Positions 13,669 through 20,749 of a DNA stretch of 22,797 nucleotides are shown here, in pieces. Each line of letters starts with the position of its first letter. Position 1 is the first letter of the stretch. The DNA is from a virus. Under the pieces are notes generated by a model. The model made no database searches, had not been told where the DNA came from, and saw nothing but the letters and a program-made list of their open reading frames with translations. The DNA lies in IMG/VR virus record IMGVR_UViG_3300042146_000125, positions 1 through 22,797 of that record, one strand, 5' to 3'. A program made the translations under genes and the position numbers.

Positions 13669-13715
13669 AGGGCGAACTTTATCACTAATGGCGGATTACG
13701 TCCGCAAACAGGGCA

Positions 13716-14609
13716 TCAGTTGTACGGAAAGATCAAACCAGCCGTATGAATAATCAAAGCTACCGGATAACGGTCAGTTGGTAGATTGCTGAAGGAAATG
13801 CCAGCACTATAGCCAGTCGTGTTAAGACTGCCACTGGTAGTCCCGGCAGAAGCGCCAAACAGGAAAGAGATACCCCCAAACCGCCCATAGGCACCTTCTT
13901 GCCCGCCGTACTGAGATGCGTTGAAGAAACCGTTGAAATCGTTGAAGTCGTTGAATATGACCGACCGACTCCAAGGCAAGTAAACAGCGTACTCAACTGC
14001 GCTCAATCCGATGTCAACACGCGAAGTTGCACGCTTACGGCGCCAAGGGGACGCTGGACCCAACTCCGGCTCACTTTGTGTGTAGCCACCCGCATAGGTT
14101 TCCTTGTAACGCCCAAACTGATCAACACTCCCCGGCCCCGGCGCTTGGTAGGCAGCCACGACGTTCAACGGAGGCTGCAACGAGTTGAATGTGATACGCC
14201 CGGTGGTATCCCACGTCTTCAGGAAGGTCGAACCCCCTAAGTTGTCGGCCATCAGGTCGAAGCAGAAGAACTTGGTGGAGGTACCGGCATTGGAATACAG
14301 GAACGTCATGGAACCATCCCCATTTATGCGGGTACCGTTCAAGCACCCTGGCCCCGTGATGAAACAGATCGGCGAGATCCAGCCCCACACGGTAAACCCA
14401 TGCAAAGTGTCAGTGTGCGTCGGATCGTAGTGAACCTGCACCGGCGACCAATTAGCCCCGTTATTCGGGTCTTGGTTGTTGTTCAGGTACTCACGACGTA
14501 TCCATGATTCGAGATAAACCATGTACCCGGACTTGATCAAGCCATAGCTGATCAAGTTGGTGTCAAACAGCAGCTCCCCGGTGTCTTTGTAAACCAGCAG
14601 ATTGGACAT
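13716..14609 (-). CDS. Putative tail-tip accessory protein (297 aa)
   Basis: I start it at ATG 14609, which overlaps the stop of the upstream gene (TGATG); the frame extends to 14684 only inside that gene. The product begins MSNLLVYKDTGELLFDTNL, a pattern seen in small tail-tip proteins that describe a property, a gene-like 'value' segment and strand repeats. An internal LKTWDTTGRITFNS resembles LQTWDSAGRLTVDM at the start of the neighbouring 100-aa protein. The body is rich in aromatic residues, Gly and Asn, with no membrane segment, and ends in a beta-like stretch with LIIHTAGLIFPYN. It follows the gpJ-like gene and precedes the fibre, so a tail role is likely; the exact part is unknown. 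Confidence 0.68.
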   Translation of the reverse strand: MSNLLVYKDTGELLFDTNLISYGLIKSGYMVYLESWIRREYLNNNQDPNNGANWSPVQVHYDPTHTDTLHGFTVWGWISPICFITGPGCLNGTRINGDGSMTFLYSNAGTSTKFFCFDLMADNLGGSTFLKTWDTTGRITFNSLQPPLNVVAAYQAPGPGSVDQFGRYKETYAGGYTQSEPELGPASPWRRKRATSRVDIGLSAVEYAVYLPWSRSVIFNDFNDFNGFFNASQYGGQEGAYGRFGGISFLFGASAGTTSGSLNTTGYSAGISFSNLPTDRYPVALIIHTAGLIFPYN

Positions 14610-14911
14610 CAGTAATACCCGTAGAAAATGCGGCAGTTCGCCGAAAAGTAGCCCCAGCCGTTGGTAGCGTAGGAGTAGGCCCATGACAGCACACCACCGG
14701 AAAGGGTCACCCCGGGGCGTTTACCTTTCTCGTTCTGCATGTCCTGCAAGGGCACCACAATAAAGAACTGAGTCTTGCCCCCGGGCGGTCCCGGGATGCC
14801 GATAGCCCCATTGCCACCCCCGGTATCCACATACCCCTGCATCTGGCTGATATGCATGGTCATATCAACAGTCAGGCGCCCGGCGCTATCCCACGTCTGT
14901 AAACCAGCCAT
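14609..14911 (-). CDS. Small putative tail protein (100 aa)
   Basis: ATG 14911 lies one base after the TAA stop of the gpJ-like gene and has no strong ribosome site, so translational coupling is likely. The product starts MAGLQTWDSAGRLTVDMTMH, has a collagen-like GIPGPPGG turn near residue 40, then strand-forming segments ending in CRIFYGYY. The TWD-x-x-GR-x-T element is repeated in the next gene. Small proteins with this opening are found beside tail-tip genes in several siphoviruses, where they may sit at the tip. No enzymatic motif. Confidence 0.7.
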   Translation of the reverse strand: MAGLQTWDSAGRLTVDMTMHISQMQGYVDTGGGNGAIGIPGPPGGKTQFFIVVPLQDMQNEKGKRPGVTLSGGVLSWAYSYATNGWGYFSANCRIFYGYY

Positions 14912-14912
14912 A

Positions 14913-16193
14913 TTAGATACTCAACGCAAAGGCCATGACACCGTTGGAGTGATACCCGTAAACGCCGCTGCTTTGAATCAGCAAGCGCCCGGCACCACCA
15001 CGACCGTTGATTTGGAAGTCACCGTTGGCAGCCAACGACCAACCGGTGGAGGCATTTACATAGTTGTTCGATTGCGCTGCCCGCACCACCAAAGTGTCCA
15101 CTTCAATGTACTGTGCCTTCACCTTGCCATTGGCCACAACGAAGCTGCCTGATTCATCACGCAGCTTGCTGAAGGTCAGCTTGTTGATCGCAGCATCGTC
15201 GATGTACACCACATCGTTCTGAACAATGAAAGGCTTGCGCTTGTTGGCGCCAGTGCGACCTATCCAGAAGCGATCCACGTCAAAGCCGGCCTCCACCTCG
15301 GTACCATCGTTATAGATACCGAAGCCGCCAATTAAACCGTTCACGTTGACTTTTGCCGTGTACAGGGCACCGATGGACACAACCTTGCCATCTACCACGT
15401 CAATCTTGGTTTCCAGCGTTTGGGAGACTTGAGCCAAGTCTTCACCGAACTGGGTTTCCAAAGTGGTGATTTGCTGCGCGAGTGCTTGCACATCGTCCAC
15501 AACAGCTGTGATTTGGGTCTGTACCGCAGCAATGTTGCCGTTCACCTCAGCCCACAGCGTGTTCACCGTCGAGACGAACGCCTCGTTCGAAGAGGTACGC
15601 GCAAGAACCTCAGTTTGCAGAAGTGCGCGAGTCTCGTCGGAATACGCACCCACCACAGTGATTTGTGCTGCAAGTGCATCATCTTCGCCTTGGCGATCCA
15701 ATTGCTCCTGCGTGATGTTCAGGTGGTTCAATTCGATGCGGGCGATCTCAGATTTCAACGAAACTGCCAGAACGCCAGCGTCAATCTTCCCGGTCAGCTC
15801 TTCGATCATCTCTTCGATGCGAGGCTTAGCAGTTGCCCAGGCCGGTCCGATTAATCGTGAAGGTGTGCCGTAAACGGAGTGAACGATGATCCAGTAGTAG
15901 AACTGGGTCACAACACCGTATTCGATGCGGTCGTAGAAGAAATTGCCGGACGCTGCTGCAACATGCACCGCTGCACCGTTGAAGTCAGCCGAAAGACCAC
16001 GATAGATCGTGGTGTAGGCTACAGCTTCAGGAAAGGTGTCAGGCCACGTCCAAGTCAGGTCAATACCGCCAAATGCAGGCACTGCATGCAGCAATAGGTC
16101 AGATGTGTTCGGATCTCCGGGCTTTGGGCCACCCCAACCCCCGGTACCACAAACATAGTCACCGGATGCGGTGATGGAACAAACTTCGCTCAT
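14913..16193 (-). CDS. Tail-tip protein resembling the C-terminal part of gpJ (DUF1983 region)
   Basis: A 426-aa protein. Residues about 33-122 resemble a fibronectin type III fold (IDLTWTWPD ... YTTIYRG ... FYYWIIVHSVYG). Residues about 128-280 are a long helical, coiled-coil region with repeated QIT/QTQI heptads. Residues about 280-370 match the DUF1983-type segment of lambda gpJ-like central tail proteins (YTAKVNVNGLIGGFGIYNDG, then FDVDRFWIG, PFIVQNDVVYID). The end is strand-rich. Typical gpJ proteins exceed 1000 residues, so the upstream part is either a separate gene elsewhere or missing. AAGGGGG at about 16197-16203 gives a good start. It is the first gene of the leftward operon, directly after the divergent control region. 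Confidence 0.8.
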   Translation of the reverse strand: MSEVCSITASGDYVCGTGGWGGPKPGDPNTSDLLLHAVPAFGGIDLTWTWPDTFPEAVAYTTIYRGLSADFNGAAVHVAAASGNFFYDRIEYGVVTQFYYWIIVHSVYGTPSRLIGPAWATAKPRIEEMIEELTGKIDAGVLAVSLKSEIARIELNHLNITQEQLDRQGEDDALAAQITVVGAYSDETRALLQTEVLARTSSNEAFVSTVNTLWAEVNGNIAAVQTQITAVVDDVQALAQQITTLETQFGEDLAQVSQTLETKIDVVDGKVVSIGALYTAKVNVNGLIGGFGIYNDGTEVEAGFDVDRFWIGRTGANKRKPFIVQNDVVYIDDAAINKLTFSKLRDESGSFVVANGKVKAQYIEVDTLVVRAAQSNNYVNASTGWSLAANGDFQINGRGGAGRLLIQSSGVYGYHSNGVMAFALSI

Positions 16194-16219
16194 AAAGCCC
16201 CCTTAACATAAGTTGGCCG

Positions 16220-16225
16220 ATTCTA
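16220..16225 (-). promoter_or_regulatory. Candidate leftward promoter -10 (TAGAAT)
   Basis: On the - strand TAGAAT (five of six bases of TATAAT) lies 26 nt before the ATG of the gpJ-like gene. The sequence 16-17 nt upstream (GTGTTT/TGTTTG) is a poor -35, so an activator or a phage-specific factor may be needed. This is the only plausible promoter I see for the tail/lysis operon. Confidence 0.35.
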
Positions 16226-16240
16226 CACCCCTTTTCCCTA

Positions 16241-16318
16241 GCAAACACCAGTCGTCGTCGCGCCCGAGCTGGGAGCGCAGCGAGCAGCGACAGGATGCGA
16301 AAGACGACGGGGGTTTGC
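16241..16318. repeat. Three-tier inverted repeat (structured RNA or DNA element)
   Basis: Outer arms 16241-16256 and 16303-16318 pair over 16 positions with two mismatches (GCAAACaCCaGTCGTC against GCAAACcCCcGTCGTC). Inside, GTCGC (16257-16261) pairs with GCGAC (16287-16291), and GCTG (16268-16271) with CAGC (16278-16281). An 11-nt bulge lies on the right side. No T-run follows on either strand, so it is not an ordinary terminator. Confidence 0.55.
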
Positions 16319-16323
16319 GACAC

Positions 16324-16353
16324 TTGACGTACGTCTATTCCCCAAACTACTAT
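16324..16353 (+). promoter_or_regulatory. Candidate sigma70 promoter
   Basis: TTGACG (16324-16329) matches five of six -35 bases; TACTAT (16348-16353) with an 18-bp spacer matches four of six -10 bases. Start expected near 16360. It points to the right, toward the helix-turn-helix gene, but a terminator follows within about 80 bp. Confidence 0.5.
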
Positions 16354-16359
16354 CGCGGC

Positions 16360-16440
16360 CGGTCAGCAGCAGAATCCATCACTTATAATTGGTTAAAAAG
16401 TGCTCAAGACCAAAAACCTCCATTCCTCTGGGGGTTTTTC
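16360..16440 (+). ncRNA. Possible short transcript (small RNA or attenuated leader)
   Basis: The stretch between the candidate promoter (16324-16353) and the strong terminator (16412-16439) would give an RNA of about 80 nt with an AT-rich single-stranded middle. No start codon with a ribosome site is found in it. Either it is a stand-alone small RNA or the leader of the rightward operon, which would then need antitermination. Existence rests only on the promoter and terminator signals. Confidence 0.3.
16412..16439. terminator. Strong bidirectional-type terminator
   Basis: AAAAACCTCC (16412-16421), loop ATTCCTCT, GGGGGTTTTT (16430-16439): a 10-bp stem with one T-G pair, A-run before and T-run after, then further T-rich sequence to 16460. 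It should stop rightward transcription. On the - strand the A-run also gives a T-tail, so leftward transcripts would stop as well. Confidence 0.85.
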
Positions 16441-16588
16441 TTTGTTTGTATGTTTTTTGTTCAATTCTCTGGTCACTCCACACCTACGCTCTCGTGCGGC
16501 AGTCCGCGCGCCGCTGCGCGTCGTGCTCCCTTGCACTTCGCTCGGCGTGTCGTGCCCGGGTGGGGTTTGGTGGGGGTGAGGTGACGTT

Positions 16589-16606
16589 GCTCCCTCCGGG
16601 AGCCTT
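16589..16606 (+). other. Hairpin before the rightward operon
   Basis: GCTCCC (16589-16594), loop TCC, GGGAGC (16598-16603), followed by CTTT. The short T-run makes it a weak terminator or a leader hairpin of the transcript running into the gene at 16696. Confidence 0.45.
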
Positions 16607-16661
16607 TGCGATTGCTGAGGCAAATCGGGGAGGTGAGTCCCCTCTTATATACATGGGTCCG

Positions 16662-16677
16662 TTTCGATCGATCAAAA
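16662..16677. promoter_or_regulatory. Candidate operator palindrome with two GATC sites
   Basis: TTTCGATCGATCAAAA is a 16-bp palindrome matching at seven of eight positions per arm, centred on GATCGATC, 18 nt before the ATG at 16696. It lies just after an AT-rich TTATATACAT stretch (16645-16654) that could include a -10. A likely binding site for a regulator, possibly the helix-turn-helix protein encoded next, or a Dam-methylation-sensitive site. Confidence 0.3.
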
Positions 16678-16695
16678 ATTAACCAAGGAAGGCCG

Positions 16696-17163
16696 ATGTA
16701 TATCCAAACCCGGTACCCGAATCTGGCTGCATCTTTAGGGACGTCTCGGACGGACCGAGTGAACATGGCAATACGACCAAAGTACATTCCAAGCACCAAC
16801 CGTGTGCGGACGTTGCATAACCCTCACCAGCAGCGCTGTGCGTACTTCCTACGCCTCAGCGACAACAAGTTGATAGAAGACATCGTCGTTGGTGTGTGCA
16901 CCCTGGATCACGGCTCAGGGGGCAACCTGTCCCCGACCCGTCTGTTTGCGGTCATGTCTTATATGGAGTCCATCTCCAGTGAGCACATCGCTGACGTGCT
17001 GAATCTGTCAGACCGGCAAGCTCGCCGTTACATGGCAGCCGTAAAGCTGATAATCATCCGCTTGACCCAGCATTTGAAACCTCGTGTTCTCATTCATCGG
17101 GAACCAACGCTTGCGGAGCTGCGTCAGCGACTTAAAAACCAAACCCAACAGGAGTGCGCATGA
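16696..17163 (+). CDS. Helix-turn-helix DNA-binding protein, first gene of the rightward operon
   Basis: A 155-aa basic protein. Residues about 98-128 (ISSEHIADVLNLSDRQARRYMAAVKLI) form a plausible helix-turn-helix: helix, turn around LNLS, then a recognition helix DRQARRYMAA. The N-terminus (about 1-45) is basic and probably flexible, with an HNPHQQRC segment following. AAGGAAGG at 16685-16692 fixes ATG 16696; upstream in-frame codons to 16606 cover the hairpin region and are not likely translated. The stop shares ATGA with the next gene. Its location next to the divergent control region with promoters and a palindrome suggests it regulates one or both operons. That is inference; the family is not identified. 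Confidence 0.7.
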   Translation: MYIQTRYPNLAASLGTSRTDRVNMAIRPKYIPSTNRVRTLHNPHQQRCAYFLRLSDNKLIEDIVVGVCTLDHGSGGNLSPTRLFAVMSYMESISSEHIADVLNLSDRQARRYMAAVKLIIIRLTQHLKPRVLIHREPTLAELRQRLKNQTQQECA

Positions 17164-17540
17164 TTGCCTCATTAAAGAACATTCGCGACACAGATGGTAA
17201 CGAACTGCACGAAGATCACATCTACCGCGTCAACAACGATGGTGGACTGGTAAATTACGGGCTTTTTGCCGCTAAGGCCCGACAAGGTGATACCGAAGCT
17301 GAGCAACTGGCCAAGGACTTCCCAGCTTACTGGAAACCTCTGCCGGAGCACTGGCGGGCCATCGACACCTATCGGGTAGATGACCTGTTCCCATTGCCTT
17401 CCTCGCGCCTGTATCACGCACGCAAGAAGCTTCTGGTGCCTGGCTGTCGCACTGGCGGCAAATCCGTCTACCACGACCTTAAAGAAGCCCACCGCACCCT
17501 TGGGGCGTGGCTTGCCGAACAACCGGAGCATCAAGCATGA
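17160..17540 (+). CDS. Uncharacterised protein (126 aa)
   Basis: ATG 17160 overlaps the preceding stop (ATGA), with CAGGAG at about 17149-17154. A GTG at 17154 is in frame but inside that ribosome site. The protein begins MIASLKNIRDTDGNELHEDHIYRV, has an aromatic middle (AYWKPLPEHWRAIDTYRVDDLFPLPSSRLYHARKK split by turns) and a C-terminal GGKSVYHDLKEAHRTLGAWLAEQ helix. The DLFPLPSSRLYHARKKL segment looks like a short helix-turn-helix of the kind that reads DNA in excisionase-like or HTH_17 proteins, but this is uncertain. It overlaps the nuclease gene by 4 nt. Confidence 0.65.
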   Translation: MIASLKNIRDTDGNELHEDHIYRVNNDGGLVNYGLFAAKARQGDTEAEQLAKDFPAYWKPLPEHWRAIDTYRVDDLFPLPSSRLYHARKKLLVPGCRTGGKSVYHDLKEAHRTLGAWLAEQPEHQA

Positions 17541-18520
17541 AATTCACCAACAACACTGGTTTGTCGCTCTTCGCGCAGGTTTACCTCGCGCATGAGACGT
17601 ATGACCGGGAAGAAGCCGGCCTGTCGGTCACCACACTGCTGAAACCAGTGAAGCAAGTGATCCTGGCCCGCCGTGTACCGCCTGGGATGCTGTCTCAGGA
17701 CGTTGCCGACATGATCCCGAGCAGTAACGGCACCGCGATCCATGACGCCTTCGAGGCAGCGTGGAAGTCGCCCAAGCTGGTTGATACCTTGATTGCCCTG
17801 GGTAACCCACCCGGCGTAGCGCGCAAGGTCCGGGTTAACCCGACCGCGGAAGAAGTTGCAGCCGGTGGCATCATTCCGGTCTACACCGAGATCCGTAGCA
17901 AGAAGGACGTGCTCGGTATCACCGTATCCGGGAAGTTTGACTTCATCGGTGACGGTGCCGTCGAGGATTTGAAGAATACGTCGGTATGGAAGTACCTCAA
18001 CGCAGACTTCGAGAATTACGTCCTACAAGGCAGTATGTACCGCTGGCTCAACCCAGAATTGGTAACGAAAGACTGGATGAACCTCACCTTCCAGTTCACC
18101 GACTGGAATGGCCGGGATCGCAACATGAACCCGGACAATTACCCACCGGCGCGCATGCATACGCGCAAGCTGCAGCTCCTGTCGCTCGAAGAGACGCAAG
18201 TCTACGTCGAAGGCAAGGTTCAGCAGCTCATTGACCTTGAGCATGCGCCGGAAGAAGATATGCCCCCCTGTTCCGACAAGGATCTGTGGAGAAAGCCGGA
18301 CACCTATCGTTATTTCGCCAAACCGGAGAAAGCACACGAACCCGGTGCCCGATCTACCAAAAACTTTGACAACAAAGCCGATGCTGATCTTCTTGTCGCC
18401 ACAAAGGGTGGCGTCGTAGTCACCAAACGCGGCGGTGTCACAGGATGCAAATATTGCGCGGGATTCCTCGCATGCAAACAGAAAGACGCGCTCATTGCGT
18501 GCGGCGATCTGGTCCTGTAG
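17537..18520 (+). CDS. PD-(D/E)XK nuclease, Cas4/RecB-like with four-cysteine cluster
   Basis: A 327-aa protein. The nuclease core is visible: H69 in GTAIHDAFE, catalytic D135 in GKFDFIGDG, E143-D144-L-K146 (the (D/E)xK motif), and Q164-x3-Y168 (the RecB-type QxxxY motif). Four cysteines, C245, C304, C307 and C313, with the last three as C-x2-C-x5-C, match the iron-sulphur cluster pattern of Cas4 and AddB nucleases, except that the first cysteine is also in the C-terminal half. The expected role is DNA end resection for recombination or replication. ATGA overlap with the upstream gene, GGAG at 17525-17528. Genes for a primase-helicase, Sak4-like ATPase and SSB follow. No Cas1/Cas2 nearby, so it is not part of CRISPR adaptation here. 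Confidence 0.85.
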   Translation: MKFTNNTGLSLFAQVYLAHETYDREEAGLSVTTLLKPVKQVILARRVPPGMLSQDVADMIPSSNGTAIHDAFEAAWKSPKLVDTLIALGNPPGVARKVRVNPTAEEVAAGGIIPVYTEIRSKKDVLGITVSGKFDFIGDGAVEDLKNTSVWKYLNADFENYVLQGSMYRWLNPELVTKDWMNLTFQFTDWNGRDRNMNPDNYPPARMHTRKLQLLSLEETQVYVEGKVQQLIDLEHAPEEDMPPCSDKDLWRKPDTYRYFAKPEKAHEPGARSTKNFDNKADADLLVATKGGVVVTKRGGVTGCKYCAGFLACKQKDALIACGDLVL

Positions 18521-18538
18521 CCAAACACGGAGAAATCA

Positions 18539-20695
18539 ATGAAAGCTGTCGAAGACATGTCGTATAACCCCGAAGTGGAGGACGTGGTGCGCATTCTGTG
18601 TGAAAAGACACAGAGCTCGAACCATTTGTTCTTCCGCGTGTTGACGACGTTCCACCTGTGCATGATTGCTTCACAGATGCGGGTATTGATCCGCACCCAT
18701 GATCGGGGTGACATCCCGGTCAACATGTACGCGCTGAACCTCGCCACATCCGGTGCCGGTAAAGGCTTCTCGACGAACATTCTGGAAAAGGAGATCACCA
18801 ACCAATTCCGTACCCGTTTCCTCGAAAACTTCCCGTTCACTGCTGAACCGAACCTCGAAAAGCTGGCGCTGCGTCGCTCGTCCCGGGATTCGACGGAATA
18901 CGACTTCGAACTGGAGAAAATCAAGAAGGAGTTCGCTTCCCTTGGTCCTCTGGTTTATAGCTTCGACTCCGGTACCCCGGCTGCGGTAAAGCAGATGCGT
19001 CACAAGCTGTTGCTCGCAGATGCGGGCGCAGTCAACCTGATCATCGACGAAATCGGTTCCAACCTGTCGTCCAGCTCCGAAGTGCTCACAACACTGCTGG
19101 AATTGTTCGACATGGGTGGCATTCGTCAGAAGATCACCAAAGTGACTGCCGAGAACGTCCGTCACGAGGAAATCGACGGTAACACGCCGACGAACCTCAT
19201 GATGTTCGGCACACCGTCGAAATTGCTCGATGGTGGCAAGACGGAAGACGAGCTGATCTCATTGCTCGATACCGGCTACGCTCGCCGCTGTTTCTTCAGC
19301 TATGGCAAAGAAAGCACCCGCGATCTGACCCTGTCGGCTGAAGAAATCTACGACCGCATGACGAACAAGGTTTCGTCCACGTTCGTGGAAAACTTCAGCG
19401 AAAAACTGGGTTACTTGGCTGATTCGCACAACATGAACACTGTGTTGACCATGACCAAGGAAACCAGCTTGCTGGTGATCCAGTACAAGATCGACTGCGA
19501 GCGTTTGGCCGATGCCCTGCCCGAACACGAAGAACAACGCAAAGCGGAAATTTCTCACCGATATTTCAAAGCCCTGAAGGCTGCTGGTGCCTATGCATTC
19601 ATCGACGGCTCCCCGGAGCTGACGGAGACGCATTTCTACCAAGCAGTTCGACTGGCTGAAGAAAGCGGTAAGGCCTTCGAGCTTCTGCTGTCTCGTGAAC
19701 GCCCATACGTCAAGCTGGCGAACTATCTGGGCAACTGTGGCACGGAAGTGACCGAGCCGGACCTGATGCAAGACTTGCCCTATTACAAGGGCAGTCAGGC
19801 ATCGCGGGCCGACATGGTCAAGATGGCCATCGCCTGGGGCTACAAGAACAACGTCATCATCAAGAAAGCTTTCACCGACGGGATTGAGTTCCTGCGCGGC
19901 GAGAAGCTGAAGGTCACTGACCTGACCAAGATGGTGGTGTCGTATGCCCGTGGCGGTGCCGGTGAACACCCGGCGCATGGTTACGCAAACAAGACTGCCC
20001 CATGGACTCAACTGGAACGTCTTGTCACAGGAACTGACCTGCACTGGCTTAATCACCATGTTCACGGCGGCCATCGCACCGAGGATACCTGTATCCCCGG
20101 CTTCAACATGATCGTGTTGGATATCGACGGGACGATGAACTTGTCCACGGCGAAGATGCTGATGAAAGATTATTCGGCGATCTACTACACGACCAAGCGT
20201 CACACCGACGATGCAAACCGGTTCCGTATTGTTCTTCCAACGAACTACGTCCTGCAAATGGACGCGAAGGAATACAAGGAATTCATGAAGAACGTGCTGG
20301 AATCCCTGCCGTTCGAAGTGGATGAGTCCTGTACTCACCGGAGCAAGAAGTGGATGTCGCATGGCGCTCACTTCGAGCAAACCGAGGGCGAGCTGTTTGA
20401 TGTCCTGCCCTTCATCCCGAAAACCAGTAAGAACGAAGAACGTCTTCAGCGGCTGGGCTCCCAGCAGCAAATGGACAATCTGGAACGCTGGATCATCAAC
20501 AACACGGGTGATGGCAACCGTAATGTCATGCTGCACCGCTATGCCCGTTTGTTGATCGAAGCCGGGAAGAACTGGGCGGAGATCAAGGACTGCGTCACGT
20601 CGCTCAACGATAAGTTGGCCGACAAGCTGTCCGAAGCCGAGATCCTGGGCTCTATCATGGTCACTGTCGGCAAAGAGCTGGCAGCCCGTCCTTAA
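18539..20695 (+). CDS. Primase-helicase with N-terminal ATPase and C-terminal AEP primase
   Basis: A 718-aa replication protein. N-terminal ATPase: Walker A-like SGAGKGFS (about 71-78), Walker B LIIDE with D170-E171, then a GTPSKLLDGG and YARRCFF segment of the kind found in DUF3987-type phage helicases. C-terminal part: LDID with D528 and D530, TTKRH555 with R561-F-R-I, and D595 in FEVDES, consistent with the three motifs of archaeo-eukaryotic-type primases. The last ~75 residues (GDGNRNVMLHRYARLL ... EAEILGSIM) resemble a primase C-terminal (PriCT) helical domain. Most primase-helicases carry the primase first; here the ATPase comes first. ATG 18539 has GGAG at 18529-18532. The family A polymerase at 3360 would extend its primers. 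Followed by a hairpin and the Sak4-like gene. Confidence 0.82.
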   Translation: MKAVEDMSYNPEVEDVVRILCEKTQSSNHLFFRVLTTFHLCMIASQMRVLIRTHDRGDIPVNMYALNLATSGAGKGFSTNILEKEITNQFRTRFLENFPFTAEPNLEKLALRRSSRDSTEYDFELEKIKKEFASLGPLVYSFDSGTPAAVKQMRHKLLLADAGAVNLIIDEIGSNLSSSSEVLTTLLELFDMGGIRQKITKVTAENVRHEEIDGNTPTNLMMFGTPSKLLDGGKTEDELISLLDTGYARRCFFSYGKESTRDLTLSAEEIYDRMTNKVSSTFVENFSEKLGYLADSHNMNTVLTMTKETSLLVIQYKIDCERLADALPEHEEQRKAEISHRYFKALKAAGAYAFIDGSPELTETHFYQAVRLAEESGKAFELLLSRERPYVKLANYLGNCGTEVTEPDLMQDLPYYKGSQASRADMVKMAIAWGYKNNVIIKKAFTDGIEFLRGEKLKVTDLTKMVVSYARGGAGEHPAHGYANKTAPWTQLERLVTGTDLHWLNHHVHGGHRTEDTCIPGFNMIVLDIDGTMNLSTAKMLMKDYSAIYYTTKRHTDDANRFRIVLPTNYVLQMDAKEYKEFMKNVLESLPFEVDESCTHRSKKWMSHGAHFEQTEGELFDVLPFIPKTSKNEERLQRLGSQQQMDNLERWIINNTGDGNRNVMLHRYARLLIEAGKNWAEIKDCVTSLNDKLADKLSEAEILGSIMVTVGKELAARP

Positions 20696-20706
20696 CCTTC
20701 ACACTG

Positions 20707-20725
20707 GCCCCGTCCCGGGGCTTTT
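20707..20725 (+). terminator. Terminator-like stem-loop before the Sak4-like gene
   Basis: GCCCCG (20707-20712), loop TCC, CGGGGC (20716-20721), then TTTT. The stem starts 12 nt after the primase-helicase stop and ends 13 nt before the AGGAG of the next gene. A short T-run suggests partial termination, which would lower transcription of downstream genes, or an mRNA-stabilising end. Confidence 0.6.
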
Positions 20726-20749
20726 GTGATCTCATTCAGGAGTATTCCT

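Larger units (their letters stand above)
16194..16695. other. Divergent intergenic control region
   Basis: About 500 bp between the leftward tail genes and the rightward replication genes. Open frames exist here on both strands, but they lack ribosome sites, read as Arg/Ser/Pro-rich strings and contain terminator hairpins. I regard the stretch as non-coding. It contains a leftward -10 box, a three-tier inverted repeat, a + strand promoter and terminator pair, a GC-rich segment (16490-16560) with several short hairpins, a second hairpin at 16589-16603 and a GATC palindrome. A replication origin could also be located here; no iteron array was seen. Confidence 0.6.

Noticed and set aside
16384-16389. 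Perfect TATAAT box on the + strand
   Set aside because: No acceptable -35 at 16-18 nt (GGTCAG) and it lies 23 nt before a strong terminator; left as a minor possibility only.
16213-16682. Several overlapping frames of 60-120 codons in the divergent region
   Set aside because: No ribosome sites, Arg/Ser/Pro-rich products, and a strong terminator at 16412-16439 lies within them.
17537-18520. CRISPR-associated Cas4
   Set aside because: No repeats, Cas1 or Cas2 are nearby; the phage replication context fits a recombination nuclease better.
19259-20536. A 425-codon open frame on the - strand inside the primase-helicase gene
   Set aside because: It is antisense to clear conserved motifs, with no ribosome site and a His/Gln/Val-rich composition typical of an antisense frame.
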